From assembly GCF_028623165.1 (NCBI RefSeq), contig NZ_CP117768.1, forward strand, positions 4,712,001 to 4,776,000: 64,000 bases of DNA, written 5' to 3'. The number at the start of each line of letters is the position of its first letter. The stretch's first letter is position 1. The DNA is from Nostoc sp. UHCC 0926. Its GTDB lineage: Bacteria > Cyanobacteriota > Cyanobacteriia > Cyanobacteriales > Nostocaceae. A program made the translations under genes and the position numbers. The notes beneath the pieces were generated by a model. It did not search any database. It was not told the origin of the DNA and saw only the letters and a program-made list of their open reading frames with translations. Shown in pieces: positions 53,309-61,711 of the stretch.

Positions 53309-54241
53309 ATGCCAGACACGCAAATCTCTGCCATTATCTGTACTTACAATCGAGATACCTATTTAGGGGCTGCAATTGATAGTCTTTTAGCGCAGGATTT
53401 TGCTGCTGACTTTGAAATTGTGGTAGTTGATAATGGGTCTAGCGATCGCACCCGTGAGGTTGTAGAACAAAGGGCCCACAATCCACGTCTGAAGTATGTA
53501 TTTGAACCCACTATCGGTTTATCTGTCGCCCGCAACACGGGTGCAAAAGTAGCCAGTGGTGATATTCTTGCTTATCTGGATGACGATGCCGTAGCCAGCC
53601 CTAGCTGGCTACAAGTTTTATATTTTGCCTATTACAATAATTCTAAACTAGCGATCGCAGGTGGCAAAGTCACTCTCCTATGGCCCCCAGGAATCCAACA
53701 ACCACGGTGGCTATCTCCAGGGCTAGCTGCAAATCTGGGTGCATACGATTTGGGTGACAGTAGCATCTACATCGAGCAACCTGGCTTAACACCCAGAGGC
53801 TTAAATTACTCCATCCGCCGCAGTTTCCTGGAAGAAATTGGCGGTTTTGATCCTCATCTCGGTCGAGTAGGGAAAAATCTATTATCAAATGAAGAACTGC
53901 AAATGACCGAATTTGCCCTACAACGTGCTTGGCAAGTCGCTTATCTTCCCGAAGCACTAGTCGCTCACAATGTTGCCCCAGAGCGCCTCCAACGCTCCTG
54001 GTTTTTAAGCCGAGGCTGGTGGCAGGGTATTAGTGAATGCTATCGAGAACAACTCGCTGGTAAAGCTGGAATCGCTCAATTGCAGCGAGGTAGCGAACGG
54101 TTTGTGCGCGGCTTGTATAAGGCATTGCAATATTTTTCTGATCCAGCAGAACGGTTTGACAAACTTGTATATGCTTACGGTCAGATTGGTTACTTAAATG
54201 CTGCTATTCAGGGTCTTTTATCCACATCAAATAAGAAATAA
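53309..54241 (+). CDS. hpsE: Family 2 glycosyltransferase, HpsE-like
   Basis: A 310-residue GT-A glycosyltransferase: SAIICTYNRDTYLGAAIDSL, DNGSSDRTREVV, GLSVARNTGAKVASGDILAYLDDDA (the DxD motif), and an ED-like SNEELQMTEFALQRAWQVAYLPEA. It matches what I remember of HpsE, one of the glycosyltransferases for hormogonium polysaccharide in Nostoc punctiforme. The start at 53309 is chosen over 53210 since the first 33 residues are atypical repeat-derived sequence. It precedes a second GT2 by 23 bp and a WcaF-like gene, forming an operon. Confidence 0.72.
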   Translation: MPDTQISAIICTYNRDTYLGAAIDSLLAQDFAADFEIVVVDNGSSDRTREVVEQRAHNPRLKYVFEPTIGLSVARNTGAKVASGDILAYLDDDAVASPSWLQVLYFAYYNNSKLAIAGGKVTLLWPPGIQQPRWLSPGLAANLGAYDLGDSSIYIEQPGLTPRGLNYSIRRSFLEEIGGFDPHLGRVGKNLLSNEELQMTEFALQRAWQVAYLPEALVAHNVAPERLQRSWFLSRGWWQGISECYREQLAGKAGIAQLQRGSERFVRGLYKALQYFSDPAERFDKLVYAYGQIGYLNAAIQGLLSTSNKK

Positions 54242-54264
54242 CTAATAACATAATTTCTACTAGT

Positions 54265-55221
54265 ATGCCATCTAAAATACCAGTTTCAGTACTAATTCCG
54301 GCAAAAAATGAACAAGTAAACTTGCCTGCCTGTCTCGCAAGCCTCACCAGAGCAGATGAAATTTTTGTAGTAGATTCTCAAAGTAGCGACAACAGTGTTG
54401 AAATTGCTAAAAGTCATGGTGTAAATGTCGTCCAATTCAGCTTCAATGGACGCTGGCCCAAAAAGAAAAATTGGTCTTTAGATAATCTACCGTTCCGCAA
54501 CGAATGGGTACTAATTGTAGATTGTGATGAGCGCATCACTCCTGAACTTTGGGAAGAAATTGACCAAGCAATTCAAAACAAGGAATATGCAGGTTATTAT
54601 CTCAATCGCCGCGTATTTTTCTTAGGAAAATGGATTCGTTACGGTGGTAAATATCCCGATTGGAATCTCCGTTTATTTCAACATAAAAAAGGTCGCTACG
54701 AAAACCTACATACAGAAGATATTCCCAACACTGGTGACAATGAAGTTCACGAACATGTGATTTTGCAGGGCAAAGTTGAGTATCTCAAAAATGATATGCT
54801 CCACGAGGACTTCCGCGACCTTTACCACTGGTTAGAACGACACAACCGCTATTCAAACTGGGAAGCCAGTGTTTATCTTAATATTCTCACAGGTAAAGAT
54901 AATAGCGGTACTATCGATGCCAATCTATTTGGTGATGCAGTCCAACGCAAGCGCTTTTTGAAAAAAGTGTGGGTACGCCTGCCATTTAAACCCATTTTAC
55001 GGTTTGTTTTATTTTATATTATCCAACGTGGTTTTTTGGATGGCAAAGCAGGATATATCTATGCACGCTTGCTGAGTCAATATGAATATCAAATTGGCGT
55101 TAAACTTTACGAATTACGCAACTGTGGTGGTCACTTAAATACTGCAACTAGCCCAAAGGAAGGAGATGGGGAGCAGGGGAGCAGGGGAGCAGAAGGAAAG
55201 CTATTGACCATTGATTCCTGA
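54265..55221 (+). CDS. Family 2 glycosyltransferase (KdtX/WaaE-like)
   Basis: A 318-residue GT2: SVLIPAKNEQVNLPACLASL, DEIFVVDSQSSDNSVEIAKS, WVLIVDCDERITPELWEEI (DxD), GYYLNRRVFFLGKWIRYGGKYPDWNLRLF, VEYLKNDMLHEDFRDLYHWLERHNRYSNWEA. This is the pattern of enzymes that add sugars to lipid- or polymer-linked acceptors. The last 25 residues (TSPKEGDGEQGSRGAEGKLL) come from an intergenic gagcagggga repeat that has been read into the gene. It lies between hpsE-like and WcaF-like genes. Confidence 0.85.
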   Translation: MPSKIPVSVLIPAKNEQVNLPACLASLTRADEIFVVDSQSSDNSVEIAKSHGVNVVQFSFNGRWPKKKNWSLDNLPFRNEWVLIVDCDERITPELWEEIDQAIQNKEYAGYYLNRRVFFLGKWIRYGGKYPDWNLRLFQHKKGRYENLHTEDIPNTGDNEVHEHVILQGKVEYLKNDMLHEDFRDLYHWLERHNRYSNWEASVYLNILTGKDNSGTIDANLFGDAVQRKRFLKKVWVRLPFKPILRFVLFYIIQRGFLDGKAGYIYARLLSQYEYQIGVKLYELRNCGGHLNTATSPKEGDGEQGSRGAEGKLLTIDS

Positions 55222-55231
55222 TAAATAACTA

Positions 55232-55819
55232 ATGACTAATGACGCTTTCGTAGATTTACGCAAATATGACCAATCTTGGTTTGATCGGGGACGTCCAAGT
55301 TGGTATATTTTCTTGTGGTGGTTTGTACAAGCGATCGCCTTTCCCCTGACTCCTCAACCGTTAAATATTCTGCGTTGTGCTTTGCTACGACTATTTGGTG
55401 CTCAAATCGGTAAAGGCGTATTAATTCGACCTACCGCCCGCTTTACCTACCCCTGGAAAGTTACCATTGGCAACTACAGTTGGATTGGAGATAACGTAGT
55501 TTTATACAGCCTCGCTCAAATCCACATCGGTGAACACTGCGTAATTTCTCAAAAAAGCTACCTCTGTACTGGTAGTCATGATCTCCAAGACGCTGCCTTT
55601 GGGTTGAAAACAGCGAGTATCACCATTGACAATGGTGCATGGGTAGCAGCAGATTGTTTTGTTGGACCGGGAGTGCAAATCGGGGCTAATACTGTGATTG
55701 GCGCTCGTAGCAGTGTTTTTACTAATATGCCTTCTGGGCAAGTTTGTTGGGGAAGCCCCTGTCGTCCCAAGACGGTTCGGATAAAACTTGATCCCCCCAC
55801 AAAACCTGTGATTTTATAA
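55232..55819 (+). CDS. WcaF-like hexapeptide-repeat acetyltransferase
   Basis: A 195-residue left-handed beta-helix acetyltransferase: LIRPTARFTYPWKVTIGNYSWIGDNVVLYSLAQIHIGEHCVISQ repeats, then the catalytic His region YLCTGSHDL and the NGAWVAADCFVGPGVQIGANTVIGARS continuation. WcaF-type enzymes O-acetylate extracellular polysaccharides. It starts 10 bp after the preceding GT2 and closes the operon. Confidence 0.88.
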   Translation: MTNDAFVDLRKYDQSWFDRGRPSWYIFLWWFVQAIAFPLTPQPLNILRCALLRLFGAQIGKGVLIRPTARFTYPWKVTIGNYSWIGDNVVLYSLAQIHIGEHCVISQKSYLCTGSHDLQDAAFGLKTASITIDNGAWVAADCFVGPGVQIGANTVIGARSSVFTNMPSGQVCWGSPCRPKTVRIKLDPPTKPVIL

Positions 55820-55876
55820 ATAAACATAGTTAGGGCGCACAGCTAGCTGTGTACCCTTAAATTTTCTACATATTTA

Positions 55877-55981
55877 TAGCGGTTCTCAATTGCATGGAAT
55901 ACAGACCACTTGTAGGGGCACATCATTGCTCATCTGTGTCAACTTAAGCAAAATCTCGTTTCCAGCCTCTGGCTGGAAATG
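55877..55981. repeat. Dispersed intergenic repeat, copy 2, with adjoining hairpin
   Basis: Diverged copy of 9489-9614 (tagcggttc start, tgtaggggcac, tgtcaacttaagc, hairpin ttccagcc-tct-ggctggaa at 55960-55978). A second hairpin ttcccagtc-tct-gactgggaa follows at 56031-56051. It lies after the wcaF-like gene and may serve as a terminator. Confidence 0.75.
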
Positions 55982-56210
55982 CAATTCATTGCGGTGCCGC
56001 TAGTTTTGAGGCGGAGCCTCTGATTAGGCATTCCCAGTCTCTGACTGGGAACGAGACAAAGAAAATTTTTTTGCCATTCCAAAAAGTAGGTGATAAAGTG
56101 CCAGTTGCCACCCATCTTCGTGAACTTGCCAAAGATTTTAAAGGCAAACAAATTCGAGAAGTTAAAAGTAGAGTTAGGAGTCTGGAGTTTGGAGTTAAGA
56201 GTGGGGATTT

Positions 56211-56329
56211 TAAGTCTCTGAAGTGGATAAACGAGTCTCTGAGGTGGATAAATGAGTCTTTGAAGTGGATGAACGGAGTTTTGAAGTGGATAAGCGAGTC
56301 TCTGAGGTGGATGAATGAGTCTTTGAGGT
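56211..56329. repeat. 21-bp minisatellite
   Basis: Five or six imperfect copies of a 21-bp unit around gtggataaacgagtctctga. All frames on both strands can stay open, giving frames that read WINESLK on plus and FIHFRDS on minus; no start or ribosome site supports a gene. The stretch 56071-56200 just before it (reading VPVATHLRELAKDFKGKQIREVKS) may be the end of a decayed coding sequence, but I cannot identify it. Confidence 0.8.
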
Positions 56330-56440
56330 AGGATGAACGAGCTTCCAAGCCTCCCCTATATCCCTCAGCCTTCTGAATCCCCAAGCAAGACAGGAAGTAG
56401 CAGTGGTAATATGTTTTCATGGCTGCTCTAATCCCTGCTA

Positions 56441-56920
56441 TTGATGAACAAACTATTGGATGAAACGCTGTCAATCAAAATTGCTGAACTCATAAACAGC
56501 AGAGCTAGCACTCCGTTTGATAATGCTTACAAAGCAGTATTATCGACTGAGGGAGCAAGATATATTCAGGGATTTTTAGCTTTTGTCGGGAAGCCATACA
56601 GACCAATTGAACACAGTTGGATTGAGCTAGGCGACGCCTCCGATGTCCGCATTGTCGATCCCACATTACCGCACCTGAACAAAAATCCCCAAGAACTCTG
56701 GTATTTTGCAGCACAAAGGTTTACCGTTAAAAAACTGAAAGCGATCATTGAAGAATCGAAAGAAGATTATCCAGAAGATGATCCATTGCCAATCTATGGT
56801 GATCCACCTTATGAATATTACGGTGATGTGATGTTAGGTGGTCAAGACTATTTAGCAGCATATCAAGCCGCAGAGGCTAAATGCAGAGAAATCAACGAAC
56901 TCAACCCTGAAAAAAACTAA
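56441..56920 (+). CDS. Hypothetical protein, possible papain-like or transglutaminase-like fold
   Basis: A 159-residue protein. RYIQGFLAFVGKPYRPIEHSWIEL then VRIVDPTLPHL has the spacing of a conserved His-Trp and Asp-Pro-Thr pair seen in small papain-like-fold proteins of phages and plasmids. The expected nucleophile Cys is not visible at the usual place (YIQGF for YCEGF-like). The C-terminal part (DPLPIYGDPPYEYYGDVMLGG) has no known resemblance. I cannot name the family. Two Met codons start the frame at 56441 and 56444. Confidence 0.55.
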   Translation: MMNKLLDETLSIKIAELINSRASTPFDNAYKAVLSTEGARYIQGFLAFVGKPYRPIEHSWIELGDASDVRIVDPTLPHLNKNPQELWYFAAQRFTVKKLKAIIEESKEDYPEDDPLPIYGDPPYEYYGDVMLGGQDYLAAYQAAEAKCREINELNPEKN

Positions 56921-56944
56921 GGAGAGTGAATGAAATAATTCTTA

Positions 56945-57036
56945 ATTACGAATTACGTTAGCGCAGCTCTCTTCTCTACGAGAGGCTGCGCCAACGAGTC
57001 CGCCTCCCTTGCGCGTCTCGTAGAGAGCGTCATTAG
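56945..57036. repeat. Small dispersed repeat cluster
   Basis: Short modules found elsewhere in the window: ctctcttctctacgagaggc, gctgcgccaacgag, and gcgcgtctcgtagagagcgtc. They fill the convergent gap between the hypothetical gene and the NTF2-like gene. Confidence 0.7.
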
Positions 57037-57043
57037 GAATTAT

Positions 57044-57439
57044 TTAATAGGATTTCCCATCGCTGCCAAAGTATTCTCGATAGGCGCAAATTTTGTCTCC
57101 ACGCACATCCCAAGAAACTGCTAAACGATTTTTGTAAGGTTGTTCCAACAAACGTCCTTCATCCCGAAACTCAAAAACAACCGTTGTATCATTACTGGTA
57201 CAACGCTCTAGGGTCAGGGTGATTCCCCCTTTGAATGATTCAGAAACGTACTCGAAAAACTCTCTAGCTCGTTCTTTTCCCACATTTAACCCGTGAAATT
57301 TACCCACCGGAAACCAAAGGGTAAAATCTTCTGTGAGCATATCTAGAAATGCTTGCCATTCCCCCGTGGCCAGACCATGTGTAAAATGCTCAAATGCTTG
57401 TTGAGCAACTTTTAAAGTATTTTCTGAATCTTGTGTCAT
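57044..57439 (-). CDS. NTF2-like/SnoaL-type protein
   Basis: A 131-residue cone-shaped alpha+beta barrel protein: AQQAFEHFTHGLATGEWQAFLDMLTEDFTLWFPVG, then AREFFEYVSESFKGGI, TVVFEFRDEGRLLEQPYKNRLAVSWDV and KICAYREYFG. NTF2-like folds bind small hydrophobic ligands or act as isomerases/hydrolases; no catalytic residues can be assigned. Start ATG at 57439 is used in place of 57445. It lies 38 bp after the quinone oxidoreductase gene on the same strand, so they form a pair. Confidence 0.8.
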   Translation of the reverse strand: MTQDSENTLKVAQQAFEHFTHGLATGEWQAFLDMLTEDFTLWFPVGKFHGLNVGKERAREFFEYVSESFKGGITLTLERCTSNDTTVVFEFRDEGRLLEQPYKNRLAVSWDVRGDKICAYREYFGSDGKSY

Positions 57440-57477
57440 TCTCACCCCCGACTAGATATAAACTAATACCGTGTTAC

Positions 57478-58485
57478 TTAAAACCTCGTTACCACTTTCC
57501 CACAATTATGACCACTGAGAAGATATTCTACAGCGTCGGGTATTGATTCTATACCTTGAAACTGTGTTGGGTCAACGGCAACTTTGAGTTTGTCTGTGTA
57601 GAAGAGATTTAAGATGCGATCGCGTGCCTCTGCCATATGTTCTTTATAATGAGGCATGAGAAAGCCTCTCACAGAAGCAGCTTTCCAAAATAGCTGGTGA
57701 TAAATGCGTGGTTGTGTAATCTGTTCCAAGTCTTTTGCGTATTCGGAGATGAAACCAACCACTACTAAGCGTCCCCGCACTGCCAAGTTTTCAACGCAGG
57801 TATCAAATATGGTTTTGCCTACACACTCAAAAATTAGATTAATCCCATTGGGGTATTCTTGCTTGAGGACTTGATTGAGGTTTTCTGTGCGATAGTTGAT
57901 AATGCGATCGCACCCTAATTCTCTCAGTAACTTTGCCTTCGCCTCAGAACTACAAGTACCAATCACATGATTACCAGCTAACTTTGCCAATTGCACCGCA
58001 ATATGACCGGTTCCTCCTGCTGCTGCTGTCACTAAAACCACTTCATTACTTTTCATCTCCCCCACTTGTTCCAATGCCACTAAGGCTGATACACCTGTAG
58101 GAATCAGGGTTAGAACTTCTGGTGTAGCTTCACGCACTTTGACTGCTAAGTTTGCATCTACAACCTGATATTCTCGATAACCGCCGCCACGCGCTGTAGT
58201 TATGACAGCATCACCTATTTGAAAATCTTTAACATTTTCACCTATAGCGACAACTTTTCCTATAGCTTCCACACCTAAATCAAAGGGAGGAATTAAGTTA
58301 ACATAGGGAACATCACCACGACAAAGTAAAGTATCAAAGCCACCGTTAACGCCAGCAAATTTGTTTTTAATTAAAAGTTCATTAGCAGCAGGTTTGGAAA
58401 TAGAAATTTCGACAATTTCAACGGCAGATTTAAAATTTTGATTCAGTTGCTTTGCAATTAACTTTCTGTAGTTTGTTACGTTCAT
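57478..58485 (-). CDS. Medium-chain NADPH:quinone oxidoreductase-like protein
   Basis: A 335-residue MDR-family protein: KNKFAGVNGGFDTLLCRGDVPYVNLIPPFDLGVEAIGKVVAIGENV, the Rossmann loop VTAAAGGTGHIAVQLAKLAGNHVIGTC near residue 150, and IINYRTENLNQVLKQ. Zinc ligands of alcohol dehydrogenases are absent, so it belongs to the zinc-independent quinone reductase or enoyl reductase side. Substrate unknown. It is the first gene of a two-gene unit with the NTF2-like gene. Confidence 0.85.
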   Translation of the reverse strand: MNVTNYRKLIAKQLNQNFKSAVEIVEISISKPAANELLIKNKFAGVNGGFDTLLCRGDVPYVNLIPPFDLGVEAIGKVVAIGENVKDFQIGDAVITTARGGGYREYQVVDANLAVKVREATPEVLTLIPTGVSALVALEQVGEMKSNEVVLVTAAAGGTGHIAVQLAKLAGNHVIGTCSSEAKAKLLRELGCDRIINYRTENLNQVLKQEYPNGINLIFECVGKTIFDTCVENLAVRGRLVVVGFISEYAKDLEQITQPRIYHQLFWKAASVRGFLMPHYKEHMAEARDRILNLFYTDKLKVAVDPTQFQGIESIPDAVEYLLSGHNCGKVVTRF

Positions 58486-59273
58486 ATCTAAATCTTAGGT
58501 TTACCTTACTCCTCAATTATTGTTTTTAACGTATAGCTTTTGAGCCTCTGTGATATTACTAGTTGCAGAAGGTGGGTTGTAAATGAATCTTTTATCAAGT
58601 AAATTGGCGCAAATTCTTTAAGCTATATTAATAAATTTACAGCTATTTTCAGGTAAATAGACCACGCGGTAGGAGCGCAAGGCCTTGCGCCCCTACGACA
58701 GATGTGGTTCAAATACTTGAATTCTGCTGTAATTAGGCTTGATTTAGAATCCCGACTTCTTGAAGAAGTCGGGATTCTGAGCAGTTACTTTTACTTAAGC
58801 AAGTACTATTCAAATGTAGGGTACATTATGCTTTCAGCTAACGTATCATCAACAATCTAAGAATATCTTTGAAAAGTTGTTTGTGATATATCAAAGACTT
58901 GTAGATCCTCCTAATACTAATTCTCTGTGAGCTTACACTTAATAATTACTCCTTCTCTCTTGGCGTACTTGGCGTACTTGGCGGTTCGTTTAATAATTAA
59001 GTGCATCTTCATAGCGAATTGGTATAAATCCTCCTTTAAAAGGGGGACTTTGATTCCAGTTCCCCCTTTTTACGGGGAGCCAGCGTGGTATTCTCCCAAA
59101 GGGAGATGCTAGCGCCTGCCGTAGGATGCCCGAACGCAAGAGCGTCTCCCTAAGGAGAAGGGCTGTAGAGGGTTTTTCCTATGAGCTACTGGCGTAGATT
59201 AGGGGAGATCAATAAGTGTCTAAAATCACAGCCAAACACTTTGAAATAACCTCTAAGGTGCCTTACCTTAAGC
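58486..59273. other. Gene-free interval with a strong hairpin and repeats
   Basis: 788 bp with no credible gene. A perfect 14-bp hairpin (58747-58760 with 58764-58777, gaatcccgacttct) sits near the middle without a T tail. Further on are a 9-bp tandem (ttggcgtac x2 at about 58960) and dispersed repeat fragments near 59100-59150 (gctagcgcctgccgtagg, gaacgcaagagcgtctccc). Probably holds the promoter of the quinone oxidoreductase pair near 58500. Confidence 0.6.
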
Positions 59274-60068
59274 TTATAAGGCTTTCTCCCACTCTAATTG
59301 ATGAGCTAAACCATACTTGATAAAATCTTCTTCTTTAGCTTTATCACTTTTACCAAAAACACCTAAGCTGTAAGGATTATCTTGCATCCGTTGTGTGACT
59401 TGCTCTTTCTCAAATCGGATAACTTCCTCTCTGGGTTTATCCGGTTTAAAAAAGTCTACAACCAAGACAGTTCTGTCATAATTGGTGTAATTATGCGGAC
59501 AGTGTGGATAGCTGTGATCTAAAACCAGAAATTTTCCTTCATGCCAATAAAGCTGCTCATGGCATATTTTCATAGCCACATCGCCCTCTGGCACAATCAA
59601 TCCTAGATAGCCACGATTCATATGAGGATTATAGTTCACATGTAGCTTGATATCCAAGCCTGGATGGAATGTACCAAAATACACATTTCTGAGTACACCA
59701 TCATCGCTAAAGTTCACTTTTTCTATCACCTTAGCCAAATTTGGGAAATATTTCTCTCTTAATGCAAGTGCTTTTTCTGATGCATCATCTAACCCATAAT
59801 CAGGATATTGTATTTGATGTGCTTGAATATATTCTTCAATAAATATACCTTGAAATAAAATCCCAAAAGCAGTGTATTTTGCATTAGTTTTTGTTTTAAT
59901 TGTTTTACTCTTAGGGCCCAGAATCTCGTAAGTGAGTTTTAACTCTTCATTAGATGCATTATTAATAAAGCTTGTAAACTCATCTCTAATAACTTGCCAG
60001 CTATCTTGAAAAATTTTGAGAAAAGTAAATTCCTTTGGGTCTATATAATACTCATTAAAACTTTCCAT
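59274..60068 (-). CDS. Aspartyl/asparaginyl beta-hydroxylase-like dioxygenase
   Basis: A 264-residue 2-oxoglutarate/Fe(II) enzyme of the Asp_Arg_Hydrox family. The double-stranded beta-helix shows HVNYNPHMNRGYLGLIVPEG, then FLVLDHSYPHCPHNYTNYDRTVLVVDFFKP, where a His and a late His bind iron and the Arg of DRTVLVVDF binds 2-oxoglutarate. Free amino acids, peptides or lipids can be substrates. The start at 60068 is fixed by AGGAG seven bases upstream; 60095 is an alternative. It is divergent from the amidohydrolase at 60174. Confidence 0.82.
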   Translation of the reverse strand: MESFNEYYIDPKEFTFLKIFQDSWQVIRDEFTSFINNASNEELKLTYEILGPKSKTIKTKTNAKYTAFGILFQGIFIEEYIQAHQIQYPDYGLDDASEKALALREKYFPNLAKVIEKVNFSDDGVLRNVYFGTFHPGLDIKLHVNYNPHMNRGYLGLIVPEGDVAMKICHEQLYWHEGKFLVLDHSYPHCPHNYTNYDRTVLVVDFFKPDKPREEVIRFEKEQVTQRMQDNPYSLGVFGKSDKAKEEDFIKYGLAHQLEWEKAL

Positions 60069-60173
60069 TGTCTTTTCTCCTGAAGATGATTTCATAAAAA
60101 ACCGTTATATAATGATCAGATTTGGTCTTCGTCACGATTCGATGTTGGAATTCCTGACTAAACTCATTTTAGT

Positions 60174-61685
60174 GTGAGGTCTACTGTGTCTGAAACCCCC
60201 CTATTAGATCAAATTATCAAAAATGTGCGGGTAGTTCGTCCTCATCAGGATGCGATGTCTACGACGGGCTACGCCTACGCACCACTTGATTTAGGAATTA
60301 AGGATGGAAAATTTGCTCAGATTGCCCCTAATATTAGCCCAGACACAGCTAAAGAGGTATTTGATGGCAAAAACCTGCTAGGCTTTCCTGGGGTCGTGGA
60401 TGCCCATATGCACATCGGTATCTATCAACCCCTCGACAAAGATGCTGTGACTGAAACCAAAGCAGCCGCTATGGGAGGCGTGACTACCAGCTTAAATTAC
60501 ATCCGTACAGGGCAGTATTATCTTAACAAAGGCGGCTCCTACCGCGATTTTTTTCCAGAGGTGTTGGCGTTATCCGCAGGTAATTTTTTTGTAGATTACA
60601 GCTATCACGTTGCACCTATAGCTAGCCAGCATATCGACGAAATACCTCTATTGTTTGAGGAACACGGTGTATCTTCGTTTAAAATCTTCATGTTTTATGG
60701 TGGTTATGGGTTGCATGGTTTGTCAGACCAGCAAAACCTCTTTTTGATGATTAACAAAGAGGAACGGTACGACTTCGCCCATTTTGAATTTATTATGCGC
60801 GGTCTAACTCGCTTAATAGAAAAACATCCAGAAGCGCGAGATACTATCAGCTTGAGTTTGCACTGCGAAGTTGCAGAAATTCTCAACGCTTATACCAAAA
60901 TAGTTGAAAATGATTCTAGCCTTAGCGGACTACACGCCTATAGTGCAGCGCGTCCTCCTCATTCTGAAGGTTTAGCAATTTGCATTGCTTCTTATTTGGC
61001 ACATGAAACTAACTGTGCAAATATCAATTTGTTGCACCTGAGTTCGCGTAAAGCAATGGAAGCAGCTTTAACTATGCAAACTGCTTTTCCCCATATCAAT
61101 TTTCGGCGAGAAGTTACTGTTGGACATTTGCTATTAGATGTCGATACCCCTAATGGTACTTGGGCAAAAGTCAACCCTCCTATTCGTCCCCGTGCCGATG
61201 TGGAATACTTATGGCAAGCAGTACTCAATAATCAAGTAGATTGGATAGTTAGCGACCATGCTTGCTGTTCTGCTGAACAAAAAAGAAGTGCTAAAGACCC
61301 GAATAATATTTGGTTAGCAAAGTCTGGTTTTGGCGGTACAGAATATTTACTTTCTGGTGTATTTAGTGAAGGTAGCAAACGGGGGATGTCTTACAACCAT
61401 ATGGCTAAGTTGCTATCTTGGAACCCATCCCGGCGCTTTGGTTTGTTAGAAAAAGGAGATATTGCTGTTGGCTATGATGCTGATTTGGTGTTGGTAAATC
61501 CAAATGAAACCTTTGTGGTACGTGCTGCTGAGTCTGAGTCACAACAAGGTTATACACCCTTTGAAGGAGTAGAGTTAACTGGGCGAGTAAAAAGTACCTT
61601 TTTGCGCGGAAATTTGATTTACAACAATGGGCAGGTTTTGGGTTCTCCTACTGGACGCTATTTAAAAAGACCTTCTAATAATTGA
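60174..61685 (+). CDS. Hydantoinase/dihydropyrimidinase-like amidohydrolase
   Basis: A 503-residue metal-dependent amidohydrolase. Metal ligands are visible in order: VDAHMHIGIY, SFKIFMFYGGYG (carbamylated-Lys strand), SLHCEVAE, LLHLSS and WIVSDHACC. Such enzymes open hydantoin, dihydropyrimidine or related cyclic amides. The N-terminal loop (HQD-AMSTTGYAYA-PLDLGI) contains a translated dispersed repeat, in frame. It starts at GTG 60174 (or GTG 60186). It stands between the beta-hydroxylase and the cupin gene. Confidence 0.85.
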   Translation: MRSTVSETPLLDQIIKNVRVVRPHQDAMSTTGYAYAPLDLGIKDGKFAQIAPNISPDTAKEVFDGKNLLGFPGVVDAHMHIGIYQPLDKDAVTETKAAAMGGVTTSLNYIRTGQYYLNKGGSYRDFFPEVLALSAGNFFVDYSYHVAPIASQHIDEIPLLFEEHGVSSFKIFMFYGGYGLHGLSDQQNLFLMINKEERYDFAHFEFIMRGLTRLIEKHPEARDTISLSLHCEVAEILNAYTKIVENDSSLSGLHAYSAARPPHSEGLAICIASYLAHETNCANINLLHLSSRKAMEAALTMQTAFPHINFRREVTVGHLLLDVDTPNGTWAKVNPPIRPRADVEYLWQAVLNNQVDWIVSDHACCSAEQKRSAKDPNNIWLAKSGFGGTEYLLSGVFSEGSKRGMSYNHMAKLLSWNPSRRFGLLEKGDIAVGYDADLVLVNPNETFVVRAAESESQQGYTPFEGVELTGRVKSTFLRGNLIYNNGQVLGSPTGRYLKRPSNN

Positions 61686-61711
61686 CACAGAAACCTTGCT
61701 GCTTAAAAAAC

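Noticed and set aside
56071..56331. 86-codon plus-strand frame
   Set aside because: Its second half is minisatellite; the first part could be a coding relic but matches nothing I can name.
58927..59112. 61-codon plus-strand frame
   Set aside because: It crosses 9-bp tandem repeats and intergenic palindromes and has no family features.
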